The notes: generated by a model from the sequence alone, not told the origin. A stretch of DNA of 64,000 nucleotides from Pseudovibrio exalbescens (GCF_028737195.1 NZ_JAQZAJ010000007.1:62001-126000); one strand, 5' to 3'. Counted from the first letter of the stretch, positions 52,322-61,168 are shown. Numbers and translations are program-made.

Positions 52322-52855
52322 TCAGACGTTGTCAATCAAAGCCAGCAGGTCGGTGACGCCGATGTCTTTACCGGCCTGCAAAAGCAGCGTGCTCACTTGG
52401 CCTCGGTGATGGGTCTGATGATTGAAGAAATGCTGCAGTAGATCCGAAAACGGTTTTGTCATCGGGATCCCGGCCATGTTCTTGTAGGTAAGCGTTTGGT
52501 TGAGATCAAACTGAGTGATCTCCGAGGTGAACTTCGTGATCGTGCTATCCATCTGCGCCCGAGCTTCCCAAAGGTCTGGCAGCCGATGGTAGAGGGCCAT
52601 GTCCAAAGATGAGGGCTTGGCGCGCTTCGCAAGGGGAGCGAGCGCTGAAAAATGTGCCGGGTGCTCTGAAAAGCGTTGAAGCCATATGATGTCTGCCACG
52701 TAAACGTGGTTCAGCGTGCCAAGAATGGACTTGAAGTAGGCTCCGCGATCTTTTTCGATCTCTTCAGCAGTCAGTGTGTTCGCCGCTGTGTAGATCTTTT
52801 CGTTCATCCAGCGGTTATAGCGTGCCATCAGGGCGAGGTTGTGAGGCGTCGGCAT
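52322..52855 (-). CDS. DinB-family protein
   Basis: 177 residues, a four-helix DinB-like fold. Candidate metal histidines are in LNHVYVAD (about residue 49) and HQTHHRGQ (about 147-151), the DinB/YfiT pattern for a thiol-dependent transferase or hydrolase. It lies between the ABC ATPase gene (convergent, 9 bp apart) and the permease gene (same strand, 75 bp upstream), so it may be read from the permease operon. Its substrate is unknown. Confidence 0.88.
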   Translation of the reverse strand: MPTPHNLALMARYNRWMNEKIYTAANTLTAEEIEKDRGAYFKSILGTLNHVYVADIIWLQRFSEHPAHFSALAPLAKRAKPSSLDMALYHRLPDLWEARAQMDSTITKFTSEITQFDLNQTLTYKNMAGIPMTKPFSDLLQHFFNHQTHHRGQVSTLLLQAGKDIGVTDLLALIDNV

Positions 52856-52930
52856 TCATCTCTCCCATGTCATTGCTCGGCGAACTATGGCACGGGAGAG
52901 AGGTTTTTTCAGTTGGTCATTTCTCAGTGA

Positions 52931-54718
52931 CTAGCGCTTCGTGTGCGGTTGGTCATCAGTCCAAGGCAACACACCGCGTGGCAGCACCCTGCTTAGTGAC
53001 TGGGCAATCAGCATGATCAGGAAGATCACCACGACAGTCACTACCGCCAAGGCGCTTGACAGCACCGTGTAACCACCATCATCCAGATTGAACACCAGCA
53101 CACCAAGTGTTTCGTTGCCAGCTGACCAGAGCAAGGCGGAAACCGTCAACTCGTTCATGGCTGTCATGAACACGAGGATGCCACCTGCGGCTGCCACCGG
53201 CCCCAGCAGAGGGGCCGCGATGCGGAACAACCGGTCAAAGAATGATGCGCCGACAATGCGTGCCGCTTCATCCAGCTTCGGGTCAAGCTGTTCAAACCCA
53301 GCGATCACAGGCTTGATGGCAAGTGACAGGAAGCGGGCAAGGTAGGCCACGAGAATGATGCCCAGAGTGCCATAGAGGCTGATGCCGATGATTGGCAGCG
53401 GCTTGAGGAACACGAGGATCATGGCGATGGACAACACGACACCGGGAAGGGCGTAGGGCATTTCGGAGAGTGTTGCTGCGAATTTTGCCGCGCGGCTTTT
53501 TTGCCAGACCATGAAGAAGCCAAGAGGAATTGCCACAATCGCCAAGGCAATGGCGCTGACGAGTGCCAGACCGCCAGAGTTGGCGAATGCCCGCAAGGTT
53601 GCGCTCTGACGGAACAAGATCTCGCGGAAGTTCTCTAAGCTGGCTGTCTCAAAGGTGAGGCCAACGCCGTAGGCTGGTACCAGGGCCGTCGCAAGCAGAG
53701 CGGACAGTGGCAAAACGAGAATCATGAGAATGATGAGCCAAAGCAGTGCCTCCACAAGGGGGCGCAGGCCTTTGAGAGGTATGAACAGCGGGGCACCGGG
53801 TTTGGACATGAGCCGGGCTTCGATGCGCCCCTTTACCCAATTCTGTAACAGGACCGCTGCAAGTCCAATCAATCCCACCAATATGGCGAGGATCGCGACA
53901 TCCGAGATGATTGATGGACCGAATGAGGTCAAGCGGCGGTAGATCAGGGTTGGCAGCACATAATAACTCTCCGGAATGCCCAGCATGGCCGGAATGCCGA
54001 AGTTGCCCAGAGCCGATACAAAGGTGAGGCCTGCTGCTGCGACCAGAGAAGGGGTGAGCAGCGGTACGATGATCTGAAACGCGATGCGCTGGGCTCCTGC
54101 GCCTGCCATCCGGGCTGCCTCGATCAGTTCCCGCGGGATTTGACGGAAGGCCGCGCGCAGCAGCAAGAACGCCAGAGGCGCGTGCTGAATGCCAAGCAGA
54201 AGAATGATGCCTTCTCTGGAATAGACCGGATTGGTGGAGCCGGGTTCCGGGGCAATGCCAAGGGTGTTGAGCAGTGCAGAGGAAGGGCCAAAAACCTGTA
54301 TCCAGGAAAGCGCGGTGACCTGCGGCGGGATCATCATGGGCAGCATGAAGCAAAACACCAGCGGCAGCTTCAGACGTATGTCCGTCAGGGCAACCAAAAA
54401 GGCGAAAAAGCCGCCGAGGACGATGGCAAACAGCATGCCGAAAAAGCTGGTTTCCAGGGAGTGCATGGTTGCACGCCATGTGGAGCGGGAGCTCAGAGCC
54501 CGTTCCACTGGACTGATGTCAAATGCGCCGTTGGTGAAGACTGCTTCCGTGGCAAGGCGCAGCAAGGGCCAGCCAGCCAGAACGGTGATGGCCAGAACAA
54601 TCACCCAAAGTGTGGTGTTTTCTGCCAGCCATTGCGCGGAGAGCCGCGGCTTGAAAGGAAGGACGCGCCGGAGGAAACCTGCCGACGCGCCACGTTCATT
54701 CGCAATGTTGAGAGACAA
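52931..54718 (-). CDS. ABC transporter permease, two-domain (FbpB/ThiP-like)
   Basis: 595 residues with two binding-protein-dependent transport halves, each about six membrane segments and an EAA loop: ELIEAARMAGAGAQRIAFQIIVPLL (first half) and DPKLDEAARIVGASFFDRLFRIAAPLL (second half). Single-chain dimeric permeases of this kind belong to iron(III), thiamine and sugar-phosphate importers. It starts two bases after the binding-protein stop. Confidence 0.92.
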   Translation of the reverse strand: MSLNIANERGASAGFLRRVLPFKPRLSAQWLAENTTLWVIVLAITVLAGWPLLRLATEAVFTNGAFDISPVERALSSRSTWRATMHSLETSFFGMLFAIVLGGFFAFLVALTDIRLKLPLVFCFMLPMMIPPQVTALSWIQVFGPSSALLNTLGIAPEPGSTNPVYSREGIILLLGIQHAPLAFLLLRAAFRQIPRELIEAARMAGAGAQRIAFQIIVPLLTPSLVAAAGLTFVSALGNFGIPAMLGIPESYYVLPTLIYRRLTSFGPSIISDVAILAILVGLIGLAAVLLQNWVKGRIEARLMSKPGAPLFIPLKGLRPLVEALLWLIILMILVLPLSALLATALVPAYGVGLTFETASLENFREILFRQSATLRAFANSGGLALVSAIALAIVAIPLGFFMVWQKSRAAKFAATLSEMPYALPGVVLSIAMILVFLKPLPIIGISLYGTLGIILVAYLARFLSLAIKPVIAGFEQLDPKLDEAARIVGASFFDRLFRIAAPLLGPVAAAGGILVFMTAMNELTVSALLWSAGNETLGVLVFNLDDGGYTVLSSALAVVTVVVIFLIMLIAQSLSRVLPRGVLPWTDDQPHTKR

Positions 54719-54720
54719 GA

Positions 54721-55698
54721 TTATTCCCCGAAGATCTCGATGAACTTCATCTTGTCCTGCTCAGCAGTTTCCAAAGCTTCACCAGCGTCAAAGTCCATCA
54801 GCTTGATCTTGTCGCGGGAAGGGAAGCCAGCTGGAGCGTCAACACCTGGATGTGCCGGCAGGTAGCCCTGTGCTGCTGCGAGCTTCTGGCCTTCTTCGGA
54901 GAGCAGAAACTCAACGAACTTGGCCGCGGCAGATGGGTTGTTTGCAGTAGACAGAACAGCAACTGGCTCGGTTACAGCAGAAACGCCCTCTTCAGGGAAT
55001 ACGAACTCAACTGGTGAGCCTTTTGCCTTCTCACGAATTGGCAGGAAGTCTACTACAACACCGGCCATTTTCTCGCCGCCTGCAACAGCCTTGAAGGTGC
55101 CGCCGTTGCCGCCTTGTGGCTTCACGTCGTTTGCGGCCAGTGCGGAGTAGTAGTCCCAACCCAAAGCTGGGTTCTGGGTCAGAGCTTCCATGTGGATGGT
55201 CGCTGCACCAGAGGTGAGCGGAGATGGCATGGCAACAAGGCCCTTCAGCTCTGGGGACACCAGATCTTTCCAGGAAGTTGGCTTCACGTCAGAGTTGGTG
55301 TTGTAGACGATGCCGGTGGTGATCAGCTTCGTGGAGAAGTAATGGTTGTCGGCGTCATAAAGAGCCTTGTCATAGGCGCTGAGGTCCAGACCTTCGACTG
55401 GGGCCAGACGACCTTCACGCTTCAGGCCTTCCATGGTGACGATGTCAGCAATCAACAGCACGTCTGGCTTTGGGTTACCTGCAGCGAACTCAGCGCGCAG
55501 CTTCGCCATGATCTTGGTGGTGCCGTCGCGAACCCAGTCTACCTTGATGTCCGGGTTGGCAGCCATGAAAGCATCAACAGTTTGTTGTGCGTCAGCATTT
55601 GGCTGGCTGGTGTAAACAACCAAGGTTTCTTCGGAGAGAGCTGGTGTGGCGACTACAGACGCAAGGCCGAGCGCCAGAACGAGTTTGCGTAGTGACAT
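54721..55698 (-). CDS. ABC transporter substrate-binding protein (family 1, FbpA/AfuA-like)
   Basis: 325 residues. Signal peptide LVLALGLASVVATPALS, then the family 1 fold starting ETLVVYTSQPNADAQQTVDAFMAANPDIKVDWVRDGTTKIMAKL read in parts. The iron ligands of FbpA are missing: the tyrosine pair of the ligand loop is replaced by VVVDFLPIR, and the N-terminal histidine is absent. It therefore probably binds an organic or phosphate-containing ligand rather than ferric iron, as hexose-phosphate binding AfuA does. A LacI regulator diverges from it, which fits a sugar-type substrate. Confidence 0.85.
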   Translation of the reverse strand: MSLRKLVLALGLASVVATPALSEETLVVYTSQPNADAQQTVDAFMAANPDIKVDWVRDGTTKIMAKLRAEFAAGNPKPDVLLIADIVTMEGLKREGRLAPVEGLDLSAYDKALYDADNHYFSTKLITTGIVYNTNSDVKPTSWKDLVSPELKGLVAMPSPLTSGAATIHMEALTQNPALGWDYYSALAANDVKPQGGNGGTFKAVAGGEKMAGVVVDFLPIREKAKGSPVEFVFPEEGVSAVTEPVAVLSTANNPSAAAKFVEFLLSEEGQKLAAAQGYLPAHPGVDAPAGFPSRDKIKLMDFDAGEALETAEQDKMKFIEIFGE

Positions 55699-56132
55699 GA
55701 TGCTACCTGTTTGTATGTGAGGCTGCGATGGCGGTTGCTTTCGCGATGAGCGCTTGCTTAATCGTTACATGTTACGCGAGTACGACAGTTTCCTTACACG
55801 TCAATGACGAACTGATTGATATATAATCGCTTTTTTGCTCACATTCGAAATTATCCTTACAAATCAAGGCGTGCAGGTTAGCTGGTTTATCAATTAGAGG
55901 CGCTAAGCATTTGAATGATCTTTCTTCATTTGTGTTCTGGTTTTAATGGTTGGTTCTGTTGGCCTTCGCCGATGCGCCTAGCCTGTGAGGACAGGCGGTT
56001 GCCGTGGGATGTGCCAACCAACTCTGCGAGGCCGAGCCCTTCACTGCGCTCATCTATCGCCGAAGTAGCTGTTTGCTTTCAGGGGAGGGCGTGTTACGAA
56101 GCCAAAGCAGAGCCAGCTTGGAGTATCAGGAC
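55699..56132. other. Divergent regulatory region between the LacI gene and its target operon
   Basis: 434 bp without a gene. It holds an AGCGCT-centred site at 55749 and the palindrome at 55763, both close to the binding-protein start. The half towards the LacI gene contains open frame sequence that may not be translated. Confidence 0.5.
55763..55776. promoter_or_regulatory. Candidate LacI-type operator
   Basis: CGTTACATGTTACG is a palindrome with one mismatched pair (CGT-N-ACATGT-N-ACG), 65 bp before the binding-protein start. A second site with core AGCGCT is at 55749-55754. Both sit where LacI-type repressors commonly bind. Confidence 0.45.
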
Positions 56133-57182
56133 GTGCGTGCAGCAGGTAAGCGCCTTCGCTTGGGTGATCTTGCAGAAAAACTGGGAATTTCGACCGCGAC
56201 CGTGTCGCTCGCGCTTCGAGATTCGCCTTTGGTGGCCAAGGAAACGCGCCAGCGCGTGAAGGACTATGCTGCCGAAGTTGGCTACATCTACAACAGATCT
56301 GCCGCTTCGTTGCGGACGTCCCAGTCAGACATGATTGGCGTGGCCGTCCACGACATCCTGAACCCTTATTTTGCCGAGGTTTTTCGCGGTCTTGAGGAAG
56401 TTCTGGCGGAAGAAGACAAGACCATCTTGATCTGCAACCACCGGGACATGCTCAAAAGGCAAGATCAGTTCATTGATACGCTGCTTCAGCACCGCGTTGA
56501 TGGGTTGATCCTGTGTCCTTCTGTTGGCACCTCGCCGGAGCGGATCAATCAGATTTCTGAGCAGGGTGTGGCCATTACGCTGGTTTGCCGAGATCTGCCG
56601 GGCGTTCAGACGCCATGCGTGCGTGGGGACGACTATCATGGCAGCTACCTGATGACCAAGCACCTGATTGATCAGGGGCACCGCCAAATCGCCATGATTG
56701 GGGGACGCCGCCAGAGTTCTTCCGGCCGAGACCGCAACAACGGGTGGCGGGCTGCGCTGGTGGATGCCGGGATTGATCCTGATGAACAGCTCGATATTCC
56801 GGAGCTGATGACACAGGCCGACGGTCAGGCCGTGGTGCCGAGGATCCTGTCGGCGATTCCGCGTCCAACTGCCGTTGCGTGCTTTAATGATCTGGTCGCA
56901 CTTGGTGTCTTGACAGCCGTTCGTCGCGCTGGGGTTGAGCCGGGGCCGGAACTGGCGATTACGGGGTATGACGACACGGAGGGTGTGCAAAACCGCACTC
57001 CTGCACTGACGACTGTTGCGAACGGCGCGGAGACCATCGGTCGTGAGGCGGCTCAGATGATGCTCAAGCAAATCAACGGAGAACCAGTTCCAAGCGGTAT
57101 CAAGTTGATCAAGCCGGAACTGCGGATTCGCGAAAGTGCGCCGCCAATCGGGTGCCGTCTTGGGCCTGTGGTTGGGGTGTGA
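56133..57182 (+). CDS. LacI-family transcriptional regulator
   Basis: 349 residues from the GTG at 56133, with GGAG nine bases upstream; GTG at 56091 or 56004 would give an atypical long N-terminus. The helix-turn-helix LGDLAEKLGISTATVSLALRDSPLVAKETRQRVKDYAAEVGY lies at about residues 11-50, with hinge YNRSAASLRTSQSDMIGV. The periplasmic-binding-like effector domain (HDILNPYFAEVFRGLEE, HRVDGLILCP, GHRQIAMIGG, ITGYDDTE) follows. It is divergent from the ABC importer and should control it, probably in response to the transported compound. Confidence 0.9.
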   Translation: MRAAGKRLRLGDLAEKLGISTATVSLALRDSPLVAKETRQRVKDYAAEVGYIYNRSAASLRTSQSDMIGVAVHDILNPYFAEVFRGLEEVLAEEDKTILICNHRDMLKRQDQFIDTLLQHRVDGLILCPSVGTSPERINQISEQGVAITLVCRDLPGVQTPCVRGDDYHGSYLMTKHLIDQGHRQIAMIGGRRQSSSGRDRNNGWRAALVDAGIDPDEQLDIPELMTQADGQAVVPRILSAIPRPTAVACFNDLVALGVLTAVRRAGVEPGPELAITGYDDTEGVQNRTPALTTVANGAETIGREAAQMMLKQINGEPVPSGIKLIKPELRIRESAPPIGCRLGPVVGV

Positions 57183-57273
57183 GTGCTTTGTGAGCACACT
57201 GTGGTGAATCTGTGGTTTTATAAGGAAGCGTCACAAATCTACTGATTGTTAAGCTGAATCGCCTAGTCTGATA

Positions 57274-57293
57274 CCCAGTAAAGGTACTGGGAG
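57274..57293 (+). promoter_or_regulatory. Hairpin that covers the ribosome binding site of the small peptide gene
   Basis: CCCAGTA (57274-57280), loop AAGG, TACTGGG (57285-57291). The Shine-Dalgarno GGGAG (57289-57293) lies in the 3' arm, seven bases before the ATG at 57301. Translation would need the stem to open. Confidence 0.6.
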
Positions 57294-57300
57294 TGGCGTT

Positions 57301-57399
57301 ATGATTGATGTTGCGGTAGCGCATGAAGAGCGCAAAGACCTCAAGATGTTTGGTTTTTTCACGCTGGCCATGGCCTGCATGGTTCTGTTGGTCGGTTAA
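57301..57399 (+). CDS. 32-residue single-span membrane peptide
   Basis: The reading frame has a good ribosome site (GGGAG, seven-base spacing) and a stop after 32 codons. The peptide has a charged N-terminal half (VAHEERKDLK) and a hydrophobic C-terminal half of about 16 residues (MFGFFTLAMACMVLLVG), the shape of a small inner-membrane subunit or regulator. I do not recognise the family. The mRNA leader hairpin covers the ribosome binding site. It lies alone between the LacI gene (118 bp upstream) and the Inh-like gene, with no visible operon partner. Confidence 0.55.
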   Translation: MIDVAVAHEERKDLKMFGFFTLAMACMVLLVG

Positions 57400-57598
57400 A
57401 TCAAACCTCCGACAACACAGCTTGCGTAACGTGGCTGTGACAACTCTGCCAAACAAATCAAAAGTTTTCCCTAGGTTCCACGCAATTACTGCGCAGAATT
57501 CCTAATAAAACGCCTTAAATTATCCTTTTTTTATTGCGAAACCAAAGCATGACTTCGTCGTGCTGGGGTTAGTCGCGTTTACGTATTGGCGCGCAGTC

Positions 57599-57621
57599 AT
57601 GGTTAATCTAGAATTAACCAT
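57599..57621. promoter_or_regulatory. Palindrome with CtrA-type TTAA-N7-TTAA site
   Basis: ATGGTTAAT (57599-57607), five bases, ATTAACCAT (57613-57621): perfect 9-bp arms. Inside it TTAA (57603-57606) and TTAA (57614-57617) are seven bases apart, the CtrA spacing. It is 48 bp upstream of the Inh-like gene. Confidence 0.6.
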
Positions 57622-57669
57622 AAGTGACGGAGTATTACCTTAATAACGTAGTTGCGGGGAAATGCTGCG

Positions 57670-58110
57670 ATGGTTGGGCGAACTCCAATTCTATCATTGG
57701 CCACCTGTTTGGTGGGTGCCGTTATGGCGCTGACCGCTGCGAATGCGGGCACGAATTCGACAAAACCTGTCGGAGTGTGGCGTGTTTCGGACGCGCTGTC
57801 TTCGGCGGCCTGTGTGGTGGAACTGCGCAAAGACCCTACGGACAATGGACATGGCTACGAGTTTGCAGCCTGGGGCTGCGAGCCGCTGCGCGCTGGCCTT
57901 CAAGCTGCGACCACATGGCGTTGGAGCCATGACAGCGGCCTCCTCATCATGAATGAGGGTGGTTCAACCATTGCGCAATTTGACCTGGCGGAGCTTGACG
58001 GACTGGCCTCTGTTTTCCCTGCTTCCCATTTTCTGGTGATGCGTCCCGAGACCGGCACTGAGCTGGCAGACCTGATCAAGAAGGCGATCACAATTACGGC
58101 GCAGAGGTAG
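57670..58110 (+). CDS. AprI/Inh-family metalloprotease inhibitor-like secreted protein
   Basis: 146 residues from the ATG at 57670, GGGGA upstream. Signal segment ILSLATCLVGAVMALTAANA (cleaved near residue 26). The mature part follows the Inh/AprI beta-barrel pattern: PVGVWRVSD, a cysteine pair Cys48 and Cys70 (disulfide), and LLIMNEGGSTIAQFDL. Such proteins inhibit serralysin-type proteases in the periplasm, but none is encoded nearby, so the name is a family call. A TTAA-N7-TTAA palindrome sits upstream. Confidence 0.75.
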   Translation: MVGRTPILSLATCLVGAVMALTAANAGTNSTKPVGVWRVSDALSSAACVVELRKDPTDNGHGYEFAAWGCEPLRAGLQAATTWRWSHDSGLLIMNEGGSTIAQFDLAELDGLASVFPASHFLVMRPETGTELADLIKKAITITAQR

Positions 58111-58198
58111 GATAAGTCTTCCCGAGAAAAACCAATTGCTATTCGCCGCTTATGTTGGGTAGCCTTTGACGAAAGAATCTGTTGCTCGGGTTATCATC

Positions 58199-58666
58199 AT
58201 GTATCGTCGCTTTTTGGCGTCCGCCGTTGTTGCTCTAACTCTTTGTGGAACTGTTGCTTCAGCCTCCGCCTCGCCGTTTTGGCAGCGCGTTGAGAACGAA
58301 GTTATTGGCAACGGCGCTGCTGTTTGCAAAGACGATGAAACCACCGGCAACTTCTTTTGCTTTGGCTTGCGCTGCGACAAAGGGGCGGGGACAGAATTTT
58401 TCGTCATGCTCGCCGGTGGTTACATTGAACCGGATTCTGACCTCAGCATAGAAGTGGATGGCGTAACCGTGGCGCGGATGCCGTTGACCGTTGTGGAAGA
58501 ATCCGCTGAATACACTTCACCCTATCTGCCCGACCAACACCTTGATCTGATTGAAAAACTGCGGGAAGGACGCGCGCTTACCGTGACCACCACGGACAGT
58601 GTTCAGATGCCGCTGATCGGTGCAGGGCCAGCGCTGGATGAGACACTGGCAGCCTGCCTGCGTTAA
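58199..58666 (+). CDS. Small secreted protein of unknown function
   Basis: 155 residues from the ATG at 58199. A signal peptide (FLASAVVALTLCGTVASASAS) ends near residue 25. Mature Cys43, Cys54, Cys59 and Cys153 could form disulfides. The middle (VMLAGGYIEPDSDLSIEVDGVTVARMPLTVVEESAEYTSPYL) reads as beta strands and the last part as helix (DLIEKLREGRALTVTT). I do not recognise a domain. It follows the Inh-like gene on the same strand 88 bp later and is convergent with the aminotransferase gene with a 4-bp overlap. Confidence 0.65.
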   Translation: MYRRFLASAVVALTLCGTVASASASPFWQRVENEVIGNGAAVCKDDETTGNFFCFGLRCDKGAGTEFFVMLAGGYIEPDSDLSIEVDGVTVARMPLTVVEESAEYTSPYLPDQHLDLIEKLREGRALTVTTTDSVQMPLIGAGPALDETLAACLR

Positions 58667-59841
58667 CGGGGCGAGTGCTCCGACAAGAAAGCCTCGACAC
58701 GTGAAATGGCTTCTTTAATGTTCTGCGTTGAGTTGGCATAGGACAGCCGCAGATAGCCGTCGCCCAGTACGCCGAAATCTGGTCCGCCGATGGTCGCGAC
58801 GCCGGCCTCTTCCAGTAGAGCTGAAGCCAAGGCCTTGGATTTCCAGCCGGTTCCCGTGATGTTCGGGAAGGCGTAGAAAGCCCCAAGAGGCGTACGGCAT
58901 GTTACGCCGGGCAGTTGGTTCAGCAGTTCGGTGATGACCTGTCGCCGTTCATCGAACGCTGCCATCATTGCATCTACTTCATCCTGAGGACCGTTAAGTG
59001 CCGCAAGCCCCGCATACTGAGCGGCGGTGTTGACGCAGGACCAGCAGTTGACTGCGATCTTGCGGGCATAGTCTACAAGCGCGTCCGGCCAGACCCCATA
59101 GCCCATGCGCCAGCCTGTCATTGCCCAGGTCTTTGACCAGCCGTTGAGGAGGATAAGTCGCTCCCGGATCTGTGGGTACTCGATCAGTGAGGTGTGAGGC
59201 AGGCCCTCATAGGTCATGCGCGCGTAGATCTCGTCAGAGAGGATAGCTAGATTGGGATGATTTTCTAAGCCATTGACAAGTTTAGTGATTTCGTCTCTTT
59301 GCGTGACGCCGCCTGTGGGATTGGCCGGGGAGTTGAGGATCAGAAGCCGTGTGCGCTCGTTGATTAATGAAAGCGTTTCATCAGCAGAAAAGGCGAAGTC
59401 GTTTTCTTCACGGATCGGGACGGGGATAGGTGTTGCGCCAGTATACTCGATCATGCTGCGATAGATGGGAAATCCGGGGTCTGGATAGAGGATCTCGGTG
59501 CCCGGTTCTCCGAACATGGTGATGGCCATGAACATGGTAACCTTGCCGCCCGGCACCACGAGGATGTTGTCTGGTGACACGGATGCCCCGTGACGGGCAA
59601 AGAGGTCTGCTGCAACGGCTTCGCGCAAGGGCAGAACACCGCCAGCCTGTGTGTAGCCATGGGCCCCGCCGCGCAACGCTTCAACGGCAGCTTCAACAAT
59701 GTGTTCCGGGGTGCGGAAGTCCGGTTGTCCGATGCCCAGATTGATGATGGAGCGGCCTTGCTGCTGAAGCTCTGTGGCGCGCGCCAGAACGGCAAAGGCG
59801 TTCTCGTCCCCCAGTCTGTCGAGTGCTGCTACTGGCTGCAT
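58663..59841 (-). CDS. Class I/II pyridoxal-phosphate aminotransferase
   Basis: 392 residues, start ATG 59841 with GGGAGG upstream. It has the aspartate aminotransferase fold: NLGIGQPDFRTPEHI near the start, VNPGKVTMFM-like VVPGGKVTMF, LLILNSPANPTGGV, ILSDEIYARMTY, and the PLP lysine in LNGWSKTWAMTGWRMGYG (Lys about 233). The substrate is not readable; aspartate, alanine or aromatic amino acids are all possible. It converges on a secreted protein gene and diverges from the COG0523 gene. Confidence 0.92.
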   Translation of the reverse strand: MQPVAALDRLGDENAFAVLARATELQQQGRSIINLGIGQPDFRTPEHIVEAAVEALRGGAHGYTQAGGVLPLREAVAADLFARHGASVSPDNILVVPGGKVTMFMAITMFGEPGTEILYPDPGFPIYRSMIEYTGATPIPVPIREENDFAFSADETLSLINERTRLLILNSPANPTGGVTQRDEITKLVNGLENHPNLAILSDEIYARMTYEGLPHTSLIEYPQIRERLILLNGWSKTWAMTGWRMGYGVWPDALVDYARKIAVNCWSCVNTAAQYAGLAALNGPQDEVDAMMAAFDERRQVITELLNQLPGVTCRTPLGAFYAFPNITGTGWKSKALASALLEEAGVATIGGPDFGVLGDGYLRLSYANSTQNIKEAISRVEAFLSEHSPR

Positions 59842-60071
59842 GCTGTAAATCCTCCCGTGTTTTCTGATCTCTAAGACATTTCAGGGGCGTGCGCCAAGTG
59901 GGCAAAGGGCTGATCTGTGATTGTTGGGCCGGGATAACTGCATGGCCCCTTTCGTCACACGCATAACCCATTATATTGGGGGCAATACTTGAAGACACTG
60001 CGAGGGCTCCTGTTTGGGGCCCTTTTGGGCAGGGGCCCATGGCCTCAGGCCCGTTTCCTAGGAGAATAATA

Positions 60072-61160
60072 ATGTCAGAAGCTGCTGACACCCGCATTCC
60101 GGTGACCGTGCTTACAGGTTATCTCGGCGCGGGCAAGACCACCTTGCTCAACCGCATCCTCACTGAAAACCATGGCACCCGCTACGCGGTGATCGTGAAT
60201 GAGTTTGGTGAGATCGGCATCGACAATGACCTTCTCGTTGAGTCCGACGAAGAAGTGTTTGAGATGAACAACGGCTGCATCTGCTGCACGGTGCGTGGTG
60301 ACCTGATCCGCACGGTTGAAAACCTGATGAAGCGCAAGGGCTCGTTTGACGCAATCATCGTTGAGACAACCGGCATTGCAGATCCGGCTCCTGTCGCGCA
60401 GACCTTCTTCATGGACGAGGACGTGCAGGCTGCCGCCCAGCTTGATGCCGTCGTGGCCGTGGTGGATGCTCGCCATGTGCTGGACCGGCTGAAGGACACC
60501 GATGAGGCGGAGGATCAGATTGCTTTTGCAGATGTCATTTTGCTGAACAAGACGGACCTGGTGAATGAAGAGCAGCTGGCCAAGGTCGAGCGCCGGGTTC
60601 GCAAGATCAATCCTTATGCAAAGCTGCACAAGACCGAGCGTTGCTCTGTCGAGCTGACCGACGTGCTGAACCGTGGCTCCTTTGATCTGGACCGAATTCT
60701 GGAGTTGGAACCAGAGTTCTTGAAGGACAGCCATCACCACGCTCATGACCATGAGTGTGGCCCGGATTGCGACCACGAGCACCACCACCATGACCATGAG
60801 TGCGGCCCGGACTGCGATCACGATCATCATCAACACCACCACCACCACCACAATGAAGAAGACACTCACTCTGTGCGTTCCATTTCGCTGCGCGCCGGGG
60901 AGCTGAATGCGCAGACGTTCCTGCGCTGGATTGGTGACGTGACGCAGATCGAAGGACCCAAGATCCTGCGTTTGAAAGGCATTCTGGCGTTTAAGGATGA
61001 CCCGCAGCGCTATGTGGTGCAGGGTGTGCACATGATCATTGAGGGCAACCACCAGCGGGACTGGAAAGAGGACGAGGCGCGCGAAAGCCGGCTTGTGTTC
61101 ATTGGGCGAGATCTTGATGAAAAGGCTCTTGAAGAGAGCTTCCTCTCTTGCAAGGCATGA
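60072..61160 (+). CDS. COG0523-family metal GTPase with His/Cys-rich metal-binding segment (zinc-chaperone type)
   Basis: 362 residues from the ATG at 60072, GGAG upstream; codons before it do not look translated. G-domain with Walker A GYLGAGKT (about residues 16-23), NEFGEIGID, the family metal motif NGCICCTV (CxCC, about 74-80), and LLNKTDL. Between the G domain and the C-terminal domain lies a His-rich segment of about 45 residues made of two near-copies of [11 protein letters not shown] with runs of histidine. Such proteins deliver zinc or another transition metal. It is followed by a WD40 gene 8 bp away, a recurring alphaproteobacterial pair. A GC-rich leader and a TATA-type dyad CCCATTATATTGGG are upstream. 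Confidence 0.9.
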   Translation: MSEAADTRIPVTVLTGYLGAGKTTLLNRILTENHGTRYAVIVNEFGEIGIDNDLLVESDEEVFEMNNGCICCTVRGDLIRTVENLMKRKGSFDAIIVETTGIADPAPVAQTFFMDEDVQAAAQLDAVVAVVDARHVLDRLKDTDEAEDQIAFADVILLNKTDLVNEEQLAKVERRVRKINPYAKLHKTERCSVELTDVLNRGSFDLDRILELEPEFLKDSHHHAHDHECGPDCDHEHHHHDHECGPDCDHDHHQHHHHHHNEEDTHSVRSISLRAGELNAQTFLRWIGDVTQIEGPKILRLKGILAFKDDPQRYVVQGVHMIIEGNHQRDWKEDEARESRLVFIGRDLDEKALEESFLSCKA

Positions 61161-61168
61161 GGTGAGAT

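Noticed and set aside
54721-55698. Ferric-iron binding protein FbpA
   Set aside because: The fold fits, but the iron-ligand tyrosine pair and histidine are absent and a LacI regulator controls the locus.
59967-59980. Zur box before the COG0523 gene
   Set aside because: CCCATTATATTGGG is only partly symmetric and does not fit the alphaproteobacterial Zur consensus as I know it.
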